Assembly (NCBI GenBank): GCA_964020085.1 | Contig: OZ026606.1 | Location: forward strand, 6,381,783-6,445,782 | Origin: Micromussa lordhowensis | Lineage: Eukaryota; Cnidaria; Anthozoa; Scleractinia; Lobophylliidae | Direction: 5' to 3' | DNA length: 64,000 bases | In this document: positions 22,796 through 36,970 of the stretch, one piece after another | Position numbering within the stretch: position 1 is the stretch's first letter | How the letters are laid out: every line of letters begins with the position of its first letter | Notes under the pieces: generated by a model | The model's database searches: none | Seen by the model: only the letters and a program-made list of their open reading frames with translations | Told to the model about the DNA's origin: nothing | Position numbers and translations under genes: made by a program

Positions 22796-24572
22796 ATCTG
22801 GTTCAGAGCGACAACAACGTTTGAACTCAACGAGGGTGTTCACGTCTTAAAACATGGCCACGAACAGAGTGAAGGAAATCTCGTCAAAGACCGACCGATC
22901 GTGAGTAGCATTTCCTTGCTTTCTCCAATTGAGGCGTTTTCGGGCTAGCTAACTATGAGAAAAAACTGTCTGTCATTCGCTAGCGGGAGGGAGATTTGTT
23001 TGTGTGACTACCGGTCGATGATCATTGACGTAGGGACAACATACGGAGTGTTCGCTTACTCCTAATTGTGGCCTAGTTTGCTTGAAGTTCAATCGATTCT
23101 CGATGTACGAAGCTCTTGTTCAGTCCATTTAGGACAATGCAGGCCTTCACAGAAAGCCATAGTTCAGCTCTCCGCTGCGGTTTTGATATGTGGAGGTTTG
23201 TGTTGACAAGACGCGAACTTTTTGTTGGAAGCACGGTTATTTTAATTGTGCAATTCCTGATTGGATGAAGAGACGTTGGATGTAGTCTTTTTGGCCTCAA
23301 AAGCCATACAGGAGAGTAATTTCCTTTTAGATGGAGATGCGCAGATGGTACTCTCGAGACGACATGGCCATATTTATGCACAGTTATATATTTCGGTGCA
23401 TAGTCTTAACACGGTATTCATAACATCAGACATACATCAGTTAAAAAAAATAAAATAGGTTGTAGCGTGAACTCACTACCAGTCTATAGCCATTCAAAGT
23501 TATTTCGTGTAGTAGTACATTGATAAAGAAGCAATTACTCTGTCTTTAAGATACACAGAGCTAAATTCCTCGGCAAAGGGACGTTTCCAGCATTCAGCTG
23601 GATCCAACAATCCCAACAAGCCCGGAAGGGGCTGGCTGGCTGGCTGGCTGGCTGTCTGCCTGCCTGCCTGCCAACGCAATGGCTTGGGTGCAAACTGTGT
23701 CGATGAACGGGAACGTCCAACACATGTGGGATGCGTTGTCTGTAATACTTAAAATAAACTCACGACAGCTGAAAAACAACGGATTTCAATTCTCTTGGCA
23801 GTCTAGCAACTTGCCAAGCTCTATGCTGATCTATCGAACTAACAATTTGCTTGAATCTAGTCCATTTTAACTTGTCTGACATGCACGCACTCTCAGTCGG
23901 ACCTCCAAACTTCAAAAACTATCCACCCCGACTATTTATGCTAATACTCCCAAGGGACGTCAGGGTGGCCAAATGGTTAACGTGGTGCGCTACGAAGACA
24001 GCGAAGGTCGCAGGTCGTGGGTTCGAATCACACTACCGCATAGGGGTAATTCTCAAACTGGCTTGGGGGCCGAATAACCTCTCCCCGGCTACGTGGTACG
24101 TGGAGATTTGGGTCTGCGAACAAGGAATTACTCTCAAACTGGCTTGGGGGCCGAGTAATTCCTCCCCCAAGAAGTCCTGCGAGGTTTTTTTGGTTTTTAT
24201 TTCTGCTTGTCTTGATTTTCCTGATCATTTTTTTTCCTTTTTCCTGCTCGTAATTCCTTGTTAGTTTTGCTTTTCCCTACTTTCGGTATTTTTTTAACTT
24301 TTCATCAGCGCTAGAAACGGAAAAACAAGAAGCGTTTTGCGCCATTATGGCTTCCTAAGATTTTTAATTTAGCCCGCGGTGAAATTTTAAGTTACTTTCT
24401 TTGTTTTCTTGGCTTAAACTCACTTCTACCAAACATAGGTTGTATTTGATTTTATTTGATGTGACTTGATTGCAGAATAATTCTTCAATGATCAACTGTT
24501 TCATCAAGTCGCAACCTGCCAGAAACTACATTATCGCGTGTTCAGTGTACTATTTCTTTGGCATTTGAGATC
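22796..24572 (+). repeat. Satellite unit 14
   Basis: Length 1,777 bp: five CTGG, as in unit 13. HP1 has GGTAATTC, one stem mismatch. GGGAGGGAG near 22985 is shared with the start of unit 15. Pol III-type element at 23959-24191. Confidence 0.95.
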
Positions 24573-26341
24573 ATCTGGTTCAGAGCGACAACAACGTTTG
24601 AACTCAACGAGGGTGTTCACGTCTTAAAACATGGCCACGAACAGAGTGAAGGAAATCTCGTCAAAGACCGACCGATCGTGAGTAGCATTTCCTTGCTTTC
24701 TCCAATTGAGGCGTTTTCGGGCTAGCTAACTATGAGAAAAAACTGTCTGTCATTCGCTAGCGGGAGGGAGATTTGTTTGTGTGACTACCGGTCGATGATC
24801 ATTGACGTAGGGACAACATACGGAGTGTTCGCTTACTCCTAATTGTGGCCTAGTTTGCTTGAAGTTCAATCGATTCTCGATGTACGAAGCTCTTGTTCAG
24901 TCCATTTAGGACAATGCAGGCCTTCACAGAAAGCCATAGTTCAGCTCTCCGCTGCGGTTTTGATATGTGGAGGTTTGTGTTGACAAGACGCGAACTTTTT
25001 GTTGGAAGCACGGTTATTTTAATTGTGCAATTCCTGATTGGATGAAGAGACGTTGGATGTAGTCTTTTTGGCCTCAAAAGCCATACAGGAGAGTAATTTC
25101 CTTTTAGATGGAGATGCGCAGATGGTACTCTCGAGACGACATGGCCATATTTATGCACAGTTATATATTTCGGTGCATAGTCTTAACACGGTATTCATAA
25201 CATCAGACATACATCAGTTAAAAAAAAGAAAATAGGTTGTAGCGTGAACTCACTACCAGTCTATAGCCATTCAAAGTTATTTCGTGTAGTAGTACATTGA
25301 TAAAGAAGCAATTACTCTGTCTTTAAGATACACAGAGCTAAATTCCTCGGCAAAGGGACGTTTCCAGCATTCAGCTGGATCCAACAATCCCAACAAGCCC
25401 GGAAGGGGCTGGCTGGCTGGCTGTCTGCCTGCCTGCCTGCCAACGCAATGGCTTGGGTGCAAACTGTGTCGATGAACGGGAACGTCCAACACATGTGGGA
25501 TGCGTTGTCTGTAATACTTAAAATAAACTCACGACAGCTGAAAAACAACGGATTTCAATTCTCTTGGCAGTCTAGCAACTTGCCAAGCTCTATGCTGATC
25601 TATCGAACTAACAATTTGCTTGAATCTAGTCCATTTTAACTTGTCTGACATGCACGCACTCTCAGTCGGACCTCCAAACTTCAAAAACTATCCACCCCGA
25701 CTATTTATGCTAATATTCCCAAGGGACGTCAGGGTGGCCAAATGGTTAACGTGGTGCGCTACGAAGACAGCGAAGGTCGCAGGTCGTGGGTTCGAATCAC
25801 ACTACCGCATAGGGGTTATTCTCAAACTGGCTTGGGGGCGGAATAACCTCTCCCCGGCTACGTGGTACGTGGAGATTTGGGTCTGCGAACAAGGAATTAC
25901 TCTCAAACTGGCTTGGGGGCCGAGTAATTCCTCCCCCAAGAAGTCCTGCGAGGTTTTTTTGGTTTTTATTTCTGCTTGTCTTGATTTTCCTGATCATTTT
26001 TTATCCTTTTTCCTGCTCGTAATTCCTTGTTAGTTTTGCTTTTCCCTACTTTCGGTATTTTTTTAACTTTTCATCAGCGCTAGAAACGGAAAAACAAGAA
26101 GCGTTTTACGGCATTATGGCTTCCTAAGATTTTTAATTTAGCCCGCGGTGAAATTTTAAGTTACTTTCTTTGTTTTCTTGGCTTAAACTCACTTCTACCA
26201 AACATAGGTTGTATTTGATTTTATTTGATGTGACTTGATTGCAGAATAATTCTTCAATGATCAACTGTTTCATCAAGTCGCAACCTGCCAGAAACTACAT
26301 TATCGCGTGTTCAGTGTACTATTTCTTTCGCATTTGAGATC
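24573..26341 (+). repeat. Satellite unit 15
   Basis: Length 1,769 bp. The HP1 loop has a C-to-G change. It ends with TTTCGCATTTG where others have TTTGGCATTTG. Pol III-type element at 25728-25960. Confidence 0.95.
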
Positions 26342-28109
26342 ATCTGGTTCAGAGCGACAACAACGTTTGAACTCAACGAGGGTGTTCACGTCTTAAAACA
26401 TGGCCACGAACAGAGTGAAGGAAATCTCGTCAAAGACCGACCGATCGTGAGTAGCATTTCCTTGCTTTCTCCAATTGAGGCGTTTTCGGGCTAGCTAACT
26501 ATGAGAAAAAACTGTCTGTTATTCGCTAGCGGGAGAGAGATTTGTTTGTGTGACTACCGGTCGATGATCATTGACGTAGGGACAACATACGGAGTGTTCG
26601 CTTACTCCTAATTGTGGCCTAGTTTGCTTGAAGTTCAATCGATTCTCGATGTACGAAGCTCTTGTTCAGTCCATTTAGGACAATGCAGGCCTTCACAGAA
26701 AGCCATAGTTCAGCTCTCCGCTGCGGTTTTGATATGTGGAGGTTTGTGTTGACAAGACGCGAACTTTTTGTTGGAAGCACGGTTATTTTAATTGTGCAAT
26801 TCCTGATTGGATGAAGAGACGTTGGATGTAGTCTTTTTGGCCTCAAAAGCCATACAGGAGAGTAATTTCCTTTTAGATGGAGATGCGCAGATGGTACTCT
26901 CGAGACGACATGGCCATATTTATGCACAGTTATATATTTCGGTGCATAGTCTTAACACGGTATTCATAACATCAGACATACATCAGTTAAAAAAAAGAAA
27001 ATAGGTTGTAGCGTGAACTCACTACCAGTCTATAGCCATTCAAAGTTATTTCGTGTAGTAGTACATTGATAAAGAAGCAATTACTCTGTCTTTAAGATAC
27101 ACAGAGCTAAATTCCTCGGCAAAGGGACGTTTCCAGCATTCAGCTGGATCCAACAATCCCAACAAGCCCGGAAGGGGCTGGCTGGCTGGCTGTCTGCCTG
27201 CCTGCCTGCCAACGCAATGGCTTGGGTGCAAACTGTGTCGATGAACGGGAACGTCCAACACATGTGGGATGCGTTGTCTGTAATACTTAAAATAAACTCA
27301 CGACAGCTGAAAAACAACGGATTTCAATTCTCTTGGCAGTCTAGCAACTTGCCAAGCTCTATGCTGATCTATCGAACTAACAATTTGCTTGAATCTAGTC
27401 CATTTTAACTTGTCTGACATGCACGCACTCTCAGTCGGACCTCCAAACTTCAAAAACTATCCACCCCGACTATTTATGCTAATATTCCCAAGGGACGTCA
27501 GGGTGGCCAAATGGTTAACGTGGTGCGCTACGAAGACAGCGAAGGTCGCAGGTCGTGGGTTCGAATCACACTACCGCATAGGGGTTATTCTCAAACTGGC
27601 TTGGGGGCCGAATAACCTCTCCCCGGCTACGTGGTACGTGGAGATTTGGGTCTGCGAACAAGGAATTACTCTCAAACTGGCTTGGGGGCCGAGTAATTCC
27701 TCCCCCAAGAAGTCCTGCGAGGTTTTTTTGGTTTTTATTTCTGCTTGTCTTGATTTTCCTGATCATTTTTTTCCTTTTTCCTGCTCGTAATTCCTTGTTA
27801 GTTTTGCTTTTCCCTACTTTCGGTATTTTTTTAACTTTTCATCAGCGCTAGAAACGGAAAAACAAGAAGCGTTTTGCGGCATTATGGCTTCCTAAGATTT
27901 TTAATTTAGCCCGCGGTGAAATTTTAAGTTACTTTCTTTGTTTTCTTGGCTTAAACTCACTTCTACCAAACATAGGTTGTATTTGATTTTATTTGATGTG
28001 ACTTGATTGCAGAATAATTCTTCAATGATCAACTGTTTCATCAAGTCGCAACCTGCCAGAAACTACATTATCGCGTGTTCAGTGTACTATTTCTTTGGCA
28101 TTTGAGATC
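26342..28109 (+). repeat. Satellite unit 16
   Basis: Length 1,768 bp, one T shorter in the T-rich tract near 27766. CTGTTATTCGC near 26516 is shared with unit 17. Pol III-type element at 27497-27729. Confidence 0.95.
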
Positions 28110-29878
28110 ATCTGGTTCAGAGCGACAACAACGTTTGAACTCAACGAGGGTGTTCACGTCTTAAAACATGGCCACGAACAGAGTGAAGGAAATCTCGTCA
28201 AAGACCGACCGATCGTGAGTAGCATTTCCTTGCTTTCTCCAATTCAGGCGTTTTCGGGCTAGCTAACTATGAGAAAAAACTGTCTGTTATTCGCTAGCGG
28301 GAGAGAGATTTGTTTGTGTGACTACCGGTCGATGATCATTGACGTAGGGACAACATACGGAGTGTTCGCTTACTCCTAATTGTGGCCTAGTTTGCTTGAA
28401 GTTCAATCGATTCTCGATGTACGAAGCTCTTGTTCAGTCCATTTAGGACAATGCAGGCCTTCACAGAAAGCCATAGTTCAGCTCTCCGCTGCGGTTTTGA
28501 TATGTGGAGGTTTGTGTTGACAAGACGCGAACTTTTTGTTGGAAGCACGGTTATTTTAATTGTGCAATTCCTGATTGGATGAAGAGACGTTGGATGTAGT
28601 CTTTTTGGCCTCAAAAGCCATACAGGAGAGTAATTTCCTTTTAGATGGAGATGCGCAGATGGTACTCTCGAGACGACATGGCCATATTTATGCACAGTTA
28701 TATATTTCGGTGCATAGTCTTAACACGGTATTCATAACATCAGACATACATCAGTTAAAAAAAAGAAAATAGGTTGTAGCGTGAACTCACTACCAGTCTA
28801 TAGCCATTCAAAGTTATTTCGTGTAGTAGTACATTGATAAAGAAGCAATTACTCTGTCTTTAAGATACACAGAGCTAAATTCCTCGGCAAAGGGACGTTT
28901 CCAGCATTCAGCTGGATCCAACAATCCCAACAAGCCCGGAAGGGGCTGGCTGGCTGGCTGTCTGCCTGCCTGCCTGCGAACGCAATGGCTTAAGTGCAAA
29001 CTGTGTCGATGAACGGGAACGTCCAACACATGTGGGATGCGTTGTCTGTAATACTTAAAATAAACTCACGACAGCTGAAAAACAACGGATTTCAATTCTC
29101 TTGGCAGTCTAGCAACTTGCCAAGCTCTATGCTGATCTATCGAACTAACAATTTGCTTGAATCTAGTCCATTTTAACTTGTCTGACATGCACGCACTCTC
29201 AGTCGGACCTCCAAACTTCAAAAACTATCCACCCCGACTATTTATGCTAATATTCCCAAGGGACGTCAGGGTGGCCAAATGGTTAACGTGGTGCGCTACG
29301 AAGACAGCGAAGGTCGCAGGTCGTGGGTTCGAATCACACTACCGCATAGGGGTTATTCTCAAACTGGCTTGGGGGCCGAATAACTTCTCCCCGGCTAGGT
29401 GGTACGTGGAGATTTGGGTCTGCGAACAAGGAATTACTCTCAAACTGGCTTGGGGGCCGAGTAATTCCTCCCCCAAGAAGTCCTGCGAGGTTTTTTTGGT
29501 TTTTATTTCTGCTTGTCTTGATTTTCCTGATCATTTTTTATCCTTTTTCCTGCTCGTAATTCCTTGTTAGTTTTGCTTTTCCCTACTTTCGGTATTTTTT
29601 TAACTTTTCATCAGCGCTAGAAACGGAAAAACAAGAAGCGTTTTGCGGCATTATGGCTTCCTAAGATTTTTAATTTAGCCCGCGGTGAAATTTTAAGTTA
29701 CTTTCTTTGTTTTCTTGGCTTAAACTCACTTCTACCAAACATAGGTTGTATTTGATTTTATTTGATGTGACTTGATTGCAGAATAATTCTTCAATGATCA
29801 ACTGTTTCATCAAGTCGCAACCTGCCAGAAACTACATTATCGCGTGTTCAGTGTACTATTTCTTTGGCATTTGAGATC
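28110..29878 (+). repeat. Satellite unit 17
   Basis: Length 1,769 bp. ATGGCTTAAGTG near 28985 has a stop codon in the short frame, confirming that frame is not maintained. HP1 has a C-to-T change giving a G-U wobble. Pol III-type element at 29265-29497. Confidence 0.95.
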
Positions 29879-31651
29879 ATCTGGTTCAGAGCGACAACAA
29901 CGTTTGAACTCCACGAGGGTGTTCACGTCTTAAAACATGGCCACGAACAGAGTGAAGGAAATCTCGTCAAAGACCGACCGATCGTGAGTAGCATTTCCTT
30001 GCTTTCTCCAATTCAGGCGTTTTCGGGCTAGCTAACTATGAGGAAAAACTGTCTGTCATTCGCTAGCGGGAGAGAGATTTGTTTGTGTGACTACCGGTCG
30101 ATGATCATTGACGTAGGGACAACATACGGAGTGTTCGCTTACTCCTAATTGTGGCCTAGTTTGCTTGAAGTTCAATCGATTCTCGATGTACGAAGCTCTT
30201 GTTCAGTCCATTTAGGACAATGCAGGCCTTCACAGAAAGCCATAGTTCAGCTCTCCGCTGCGGTTTTGATATGTGGAGGTTTGTGTTGACAAGACGCGAA
30301 CTTTTTGTTGGAAGCACGGTTATTTTAATTGTGCAATTCCTGATTGGATGAAGAGACGTTGGATGTAGTCTTTTTGGCCTCAAAAGCCATACAGGAGAGT
30401 AATTTCCTTTTAGATGGAGATGCGCAGATGGTACTCTCGAGACGACATGGCCATATTTATGCACAGTTATATATTTCGGTGCATAGTCTTAACACGGTAT
30501 TCATAACATCAGACATACATCAGTTAAAAAAAAGAAAATAGGTTGTAGCGTGAACTCACTACCAGTCTATAGCCATTCAAAGTTATTTCGTGTAGTAGTA
30601 CATTGATAAAGAAGCAATTACTCTGTCTTTAAGATACACAGAGCTAAATTCCTCGGCAAAGGGACGTTTCCAGCATTCAGCTGGATCCAACAATCCCAAC
30701 AAGCCCGGAAGGGGCTGGCTGGCTGGCTGGCTGTCTGCCTGCCTGCCTGCCAACGCAATGGCTTGGGTGCAAACTGTGTCGATGAACGGGAATGTCCAAC
30801 ACATGTGGGATGCGTTGTCTGTAATACTTAAAATAAACTCACGACAGCTGAAAAACAACGGATTTCAATTCTCTTGGCAGTCTAGCAACTTGCCAAGCTC
30901 TATGCTGATCTATCGAACTAACAATTTGCTTGAATCTAGTCCATTTTAACTTGTCTGACATGCACGCACTCTCAGTCGGACCTCCAAACTTCAAAAACTA
31001 TCCACCCCGACTATTTATGCTAATATTCCCAAGGGACGTCAGGGTGGCCAAATGGTTAACGTGGTGCGCTACGAAGACAGCGAAGGTCGATGGTCGTGGG
31101 TTCGAATCACACTACCGCATAGGGGTTATTCTCAAACTGGCTTGGGGGCCGAATAACCTCTCCCCGGCTACGTGGTACGTGGAGATTTGGGTCTGCGAAC
31201 AAGGAATTACTCTCAAACTGGCTTGGGGGCCGAGTAATTCCTCCCCCAAGAAGTCCTGCGAGGTTTTTTTGGTTTTTATTTCTGCTTGTCTTGATTTTCC
31301 TGATCATTTTTTTTCCTTTTTCCTGCTCGTAATTCCTTGTTAGTTTTGCTTTTCCCTACTTTCGTTATTTTTTTAACTTTTCATCAGCGCTAGAAACGGA
31401 AAAACAAGAAGCGTTTTGCGGCATTATGGCTTCCTAAGATTTTTAATTTAGCCCGCGGTGAAATTTTAAGTTACTTTCTTTGTTTTCTTGGCTTAAACTC
31501 ACTTCTACCAAACATAGGTTGTATTTGATTTTATTTGATGTGACTTGATTGCAGAATAATTCTTCAATGATCAACTGTTTCATCAAGTCGCAACCTGCCA
31601 GAAACTACATTATCGCGTGTTCAGTGTACTATTTCTTTGGCATTTGAGATC
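29879..31651 (+). repeat. Satellite unit 18
   Basis: Length 1,773 bp: four CTGG. The tRNA-like head has GGTCGATGGTCG in place of GGTCGCAGGTCG, shared only with units 21 and 22. Pol III-type element at 31038-31270. Confidence 0.95.
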
Positions 31652-33424
31652 ATCTGGTTCAGAGCGACAACAACGTTTGAACTCAACGAGGGTGTTCACG
31701 TCTTAAAACATGGCCACGAACAGAGTGAAGGAAATCTCGTCAAAGACCGACCGATCGTGAGTAGCATTTCCTTGCTTTCTCCAATTCAGGCGTTTTCGGG
31801 CTAGCTAACTATGAGAAAAAACTGTCTGTCATTCGCTAGCGGGAGAGAGATTTGTTTGTGTGACTACCGGTCGATGATCATTGACGTAGGGACAACATAC
31901 GGAGTGTTCGCTTACTCCTAATTGTGGCCTAGTTTGCTTGAAGTTCAATCGATTCTCGATGTACGAAGCTCTTGTTCAGTCCATTTAGGACAATGCAGGC
32001 CTTCACAGAAAGCCATAGTTCAGCTCTCCGCTGCGGTTTTGATATGTGGAGGTTTGTGTTGACAAGACGCGAACTTTTTGTTGGAAGCACGGTTATTTTA
32101 ATTGTGCAATTCCTGATTGGATGAAGAGACGTTGGATGTAGTCTTTTTGGCCTCAAAAGCCATACAGGAGAGTAATTTCCTTTTAGATGGAGATGCGCAG
32201 ATGGTACTCTCGAGACGACATGGCCATATTTATGCACAGTTATATATTTCGGTGCATAGTCTTAACACGGTATTCATAACATCAGACATACATCAGTTAA
32301 AAAAAAGAAAATAGGTTGTAGCGTGAACTCACTACCAGTCTATAGCCATTCAAAGTTATTTCGTGTAGTAGTACATTGATAAAGAAGCAATTACTCTGTC
32401 TTTAAGATACACAGAGCTAAATTCCTCGGCAAAGGGACGTTTCCAGCATTCAGCTGGATCCAACAATCCCAACAAGCCCGGAAGGGGCTGGCTGGCTGGC
32501 TGGCTGTCTACCTGCCTGCCTGCCAACGCAATGGCTTGGGTGCAAACTGTGTCGATGAACGGGAACGTCCAACACATGTGGGATGCGTTGTCTGTAATAC
32601 TTAAAATAAACTCACGACAGCTGAAAAACAACGGATTTCAACTCTCTTGGCAGTCTAGCAACTTGCCAAGCTCTATGCTGATCTATCGAACTAACAATTT
32701 GCTTGAATCTAGTCCATTTTAACTTGTCTGACATGCACGCACTCTCAGTCGGACCTCCAAACTTCAAAAACTATCCACCCCGACTATTTATGCTAATATT
32801 CCCAAGGGACGTCAGGGTGGCCAAATGGTTAACGTGGTGCGCTACGAAGACAGCGAAGGTCGCAGGTCGTGGGTTCGAATCACACTACCGCATAGGGGTT
32901 ATTCTCAAACTGGCTTGGGGGCCGAATAACCTCTCCCCGGCTACGTGGTACGTGGAGATTTGGGTCTGCGAACAAGGAATTACTCTCAAACTGGCTTGGG
33001 GGCCGAGTAATTCCTCCCCCAAGAAGTCCTGCGAGGTTTTTTTGGTTTTTATTTCTGCTTGTCTTGATTTTCCTGATCATTTATTTTCCTTTTTCCTGCT
33101 CGTAATTCCTTGTTAGTTTTGCTTTTCCCTACTTTCGGTATTTTTTTAACTTTTCATCAGCGCTAGAAACGGAAAAACAAGAAGCGTTTTGCGGCATAAT
33201 GGCTTCCTAAGATTTTTAATTTAGCCCGCGGTGAAATTTTAAGTTACTTTCTTTGTTTTCTTGGCTTAAACTCACTTCTACCAAACATAGGTTGTATTTG
33301 ATTTTATTTGATGTGACTTGATTGCAGAATAATTCTTCAATGATCAACTGTTTCATCAAGTCGCAACCTGCCAGAAACTACATTATCGCGTGTTCAGTGT
33401 ACTATTTCTTTGGCATTTGAGATC
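31652..33424 (+). repeat. Satellite unit 19
   Basis: Length 1,773 bp: four CTGG, and the first CTGC is CTAC. Pol III-type element at 32811-33043. Confidence 0.95.
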
Positions 33425-35201
33425 ATCTGGTTCAGAGCGACAACAACGTTTGAACTCAACGAGGGTGTTCACGTCTTAAAACATGGCCACGAACAGAGTG
33501 AAGGAAATCTCGTCAAAGACCGACCGATCGTGAGTAGCATTTCCTTGCTTTCTCCAATTGAGGCGTTTTCGGGCTAGCTAACTATGAGAAAAAACTGTCT
33601 GTCATTCGCTAGCGGGAGAGAGATTTGTTTGTGTGACTACCGGTCGATGATCATTGACGTAGGGACAACATACGGAGTGTTCGCTTACTCCTAATTGTGG
33701 CCTAGTTTGCTTGAAGTTCAATCGATTCTCGATGTACGAAGCTCTTGTTCAGTCCATTTAGGACAATGCAGGCCTTCACAGAAAGCCATAGTTCAGCTCT
33801 CCGCTGCGGTTTTGATATGTGGAGGTTTGTGTTGACAAGACGCGAACTTTTTGTTGGAAGCACGGTTATTTTAATTGTGCAATTCCTGATTGGATGAAGA
33901 GACGTTGGATGTAGTCTTTTTGGCCTCAAAAGCCATACAGGAGAGTAATTTCCTTTTAGATGGAGATGCGCAGATGGTACTCTCGAGACGACATGGCCAT
34001 ATTTATGCACAGTTATATATTTCGGTGCATAGTCTTAACACGGTATTCATAACATCAGACATACATCAGTTAAAAAAAAGAAAATAGGTTGTAACGTGAA
34101 CTCACTACCAGTCTATAGCCATTCAAAGTTATTTCGTGTAGTAGTACATTGATAAAGAAGCAATTACTCTGTCTTTAAGATACACAGAGCTAAATTCCTC
34201 GGCAAAGGGACGTTTCCAGCATTCAGCTGGATCCAACAATCCCAACAAGCCCGGAAGGGGCGGGCTGGCTGGCTGGCTGGATGTCTGCCTGCCTGCCTGC
34301 CAACGCAATGGCTTGGGTGCAAACTGTGTCGATGAACGGGAACGTCCAACACATGTGGGATGCGTTGTCTGTAATACTTAAAATAAACTCACGACAGCTG
34401 AAAAACAACGGATTTCAATTCTCTTGGCAGTCTAGCAACTTGCCAAGCTCTATGCTGATCTATTGAACTAACAATTTGCTTGAATCTAGTCCATTTTAAC
34501 TTGTCTGACATGCACGCACTCTCAGTCGGACCTCCAAACTTCAAAAACTATCCACCCCGACTATTTATGCTAATATTCCCAAGGGACGTCAGGGTGGCCA
34601 AATGGTTAACGTGGTGCGCTACGAAGACAGCGAAGGTCGCAGGTCGTGGGTTCGAATCACACTACCGCATAGGGGTTATTCTCAAACTGGCTTGGGGGCC
34701 GAATAACCTCTCCCCGGCTACGTGGTACGTGGAGATTTGGGTCTGCGAACAAGGAATTACTCTCAAACTGGCTTGGGGGCCGAGTAATTCCTCCCCCAAG
34801 AAGTCCTGCGAGGTTTTTTTGGTTTTTATTTCTGCTTGTCTTGATTTTCCTGATCATTTTTTTTCCTTTTTCCTGCTCGTAATTCGTTGTTAGTTTTGCT
34901 TTTCCCTACTTTCGGTATTTTTTTAACTTTTCATCAGCGCTAGAAACGGAAAAACAAGAAGCGTTTTGCGGCATTATGGCTTCCTAAGATTTTTAATTTA
35001 GCCCGCGGTGAAATTTTAAGTTACTTTCTTTGTTTTCTTGGCTTAAACTCACTTCTACCAAACATAGGTTGTATTTGATTTTATTTGATGTGACTTGATT
35101 GCAGAATAATTCTTCAATGATCAACTGTTTCATCAAGTCGCAACCTGCCAGAAACTACATTATCGCGTGTTCAGTGTACTATTTCTTTGGCATTTGAGAT
35201 C
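33425..35201 (+). repeat. Satellite unit 20
   Basis: Length 1,777 bp, with a longer imperfect microsatellite (GGCGGGCTGG start, CTGG-ATGT end). TCTATTGAAC near 34461 is shared with unit 23. Pol III-type element at 34588-34820. Confidence 0.95.
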
Positions 35202-36970
35202 ATCTGGTTCAGAGCGACAACAACGTTTGAACTCCACGAGGGTGTTCACGTCTTAAAACATGGCCACGAACAGAGTGAAGGAAATCTCGTCAAAGACCGA
35301 CCGATCGTGAGTAGCATTTCCTTGCTTTCTCCAATTGAGGCGTTTTCGGGCTAGCTAACTATGAGAAAAAACTGTCTGTCATTCGCTAGCGGGAGAGAGA
35401 TTTGTTTGTGTGACTACCGGTCGATGATCATTGACGTAGGGACAACATACGGAGTGTTCGCTTACTCCTAATTGTGGCCTAGTTTGCTTGAAGTTCAATC
35501 GATTCTCGATGTACGAAGCTCTTGTTCAGTCCATTTAGGACAATGCAGGCCTTCACAGAAAGCCATAGTTCAGCTCTCCGCTGCGGTGTTGATATGTGGA
35601 GGTTTGTGTTGACAAGACGCGAACTTTTTGTTGGAAGCACGGTTATTTTAATTGTGCAATTCCTGATTGGATGAAGAGACGTTGGATGTAGTCTTTTTGG
35701 CCTCAAAAGCCATACAGGAGAGTAATTTCCTTTTAGATGGAGATGCGCAGATGGTACTCTCCAGACGACATGGCCATATTTATGCACAGTTATATATTTC
35801 GGTGCATAGTCTTAACACGGTATTCATAACATCAGACATACATCAGTTAAAAAAAAGAAAATAGGTTGTAGCGTGAACTCACTACCAGTCTATAGCCATT
35901 CAAAGTTATTTCGTGTAGTAGTACATTGATAAAGAAGCAATTACTCTCTCTTTAAGATACACAGAGCTAAATTCCTCGGCAAAGGGACGTTTCCAGCATT
36001 CAGCTGGATCCAACAATCCCAACAAGCCCGGAAGGGGCTGGCTGGCTGGCTGTCTGCCTGCCTGCCTGCCAACGCAATGGCTTGGGTGCAAACTGTGTCG
36101 ATGAACGGGAACGTCCAACACATGTGGGATGCGTTGTCTGTAATACTTAAAATAAACTCACGACAGCTGAAAAACAACGGATTTCAATTCTCTTGGCAGT
36201 CTAGCAACTTGCCAAGCTCTATGCTGATCTATCGAACTAACAATTTGCTTGAATCTAGTCCATTTTAACTTGTCTGACATGCACTCACTCTCAGTCGGAC
36301 CTCCAAACTTCAAAAACTATCCACCCCGACTATTTATGCTAATATTCCCAAGGGACGTCAGGGTGGCCAAATGGTTAACGTGGTGCGCTACGAAGACAGC
36401 GAAGGTCGATGGTCGTGGGTTCGAATCACACTACCGCATAGGGGTTATTCTCAAACTGGCTTGGGGGCCGAATAACCTCTCCCCGGCTACGTGGTACGTG
36501 GAGATTTGGGTCTGCGAACAAGGAATTACTCTCAAACTGGCTTGGGGGCCGAGTAATTCCTCCCCCAAGAAGTCCTGCGAGGTTTTTTTGGTTTTTATTT
36601 CTGCTTGTCTTGATTTTCCTGATCATTTTTTTTCCTTTTTCCTGCTCGTAATTCCTTGTTAGTTTTGCTTTTCCCTACTTTCGGTATTTTTTTAACTTTT
36701 CATCAGCGCTAGAAACGGAAAAACAAGAAGCGTTTTGCGATATTATGGCTTCCTAAGATTTTTAATTTAGCCCGCGGTGAAATTTTAAGTTACTTTCTTT
36801 GTTTTCTTGGCTTAAACTCACTTCTACCAAACATAGGTTGTATTTGATTTTATTTGATGTGACTTGATTGCAGAATAATTCTTCAATGATCAACTGTTTC
36901 ATCAAGTCGCAACCTGCCAGAAACTACATTATCGCGTCTTCAGTGTACTATTTCTTTGGCATTTGAGATC
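35202..36970 (+). repeat. Satellite unit 21
   Basis: Length 1,769 bp. The second half shares several private changes with unit 22 (TACTCTCTC, ATGCACTCACTC, GGTCGATGG, GCGATATTATGG, GCGTCTTCAG). Pol III-type element at 36357-36589. Confidence 0.95.
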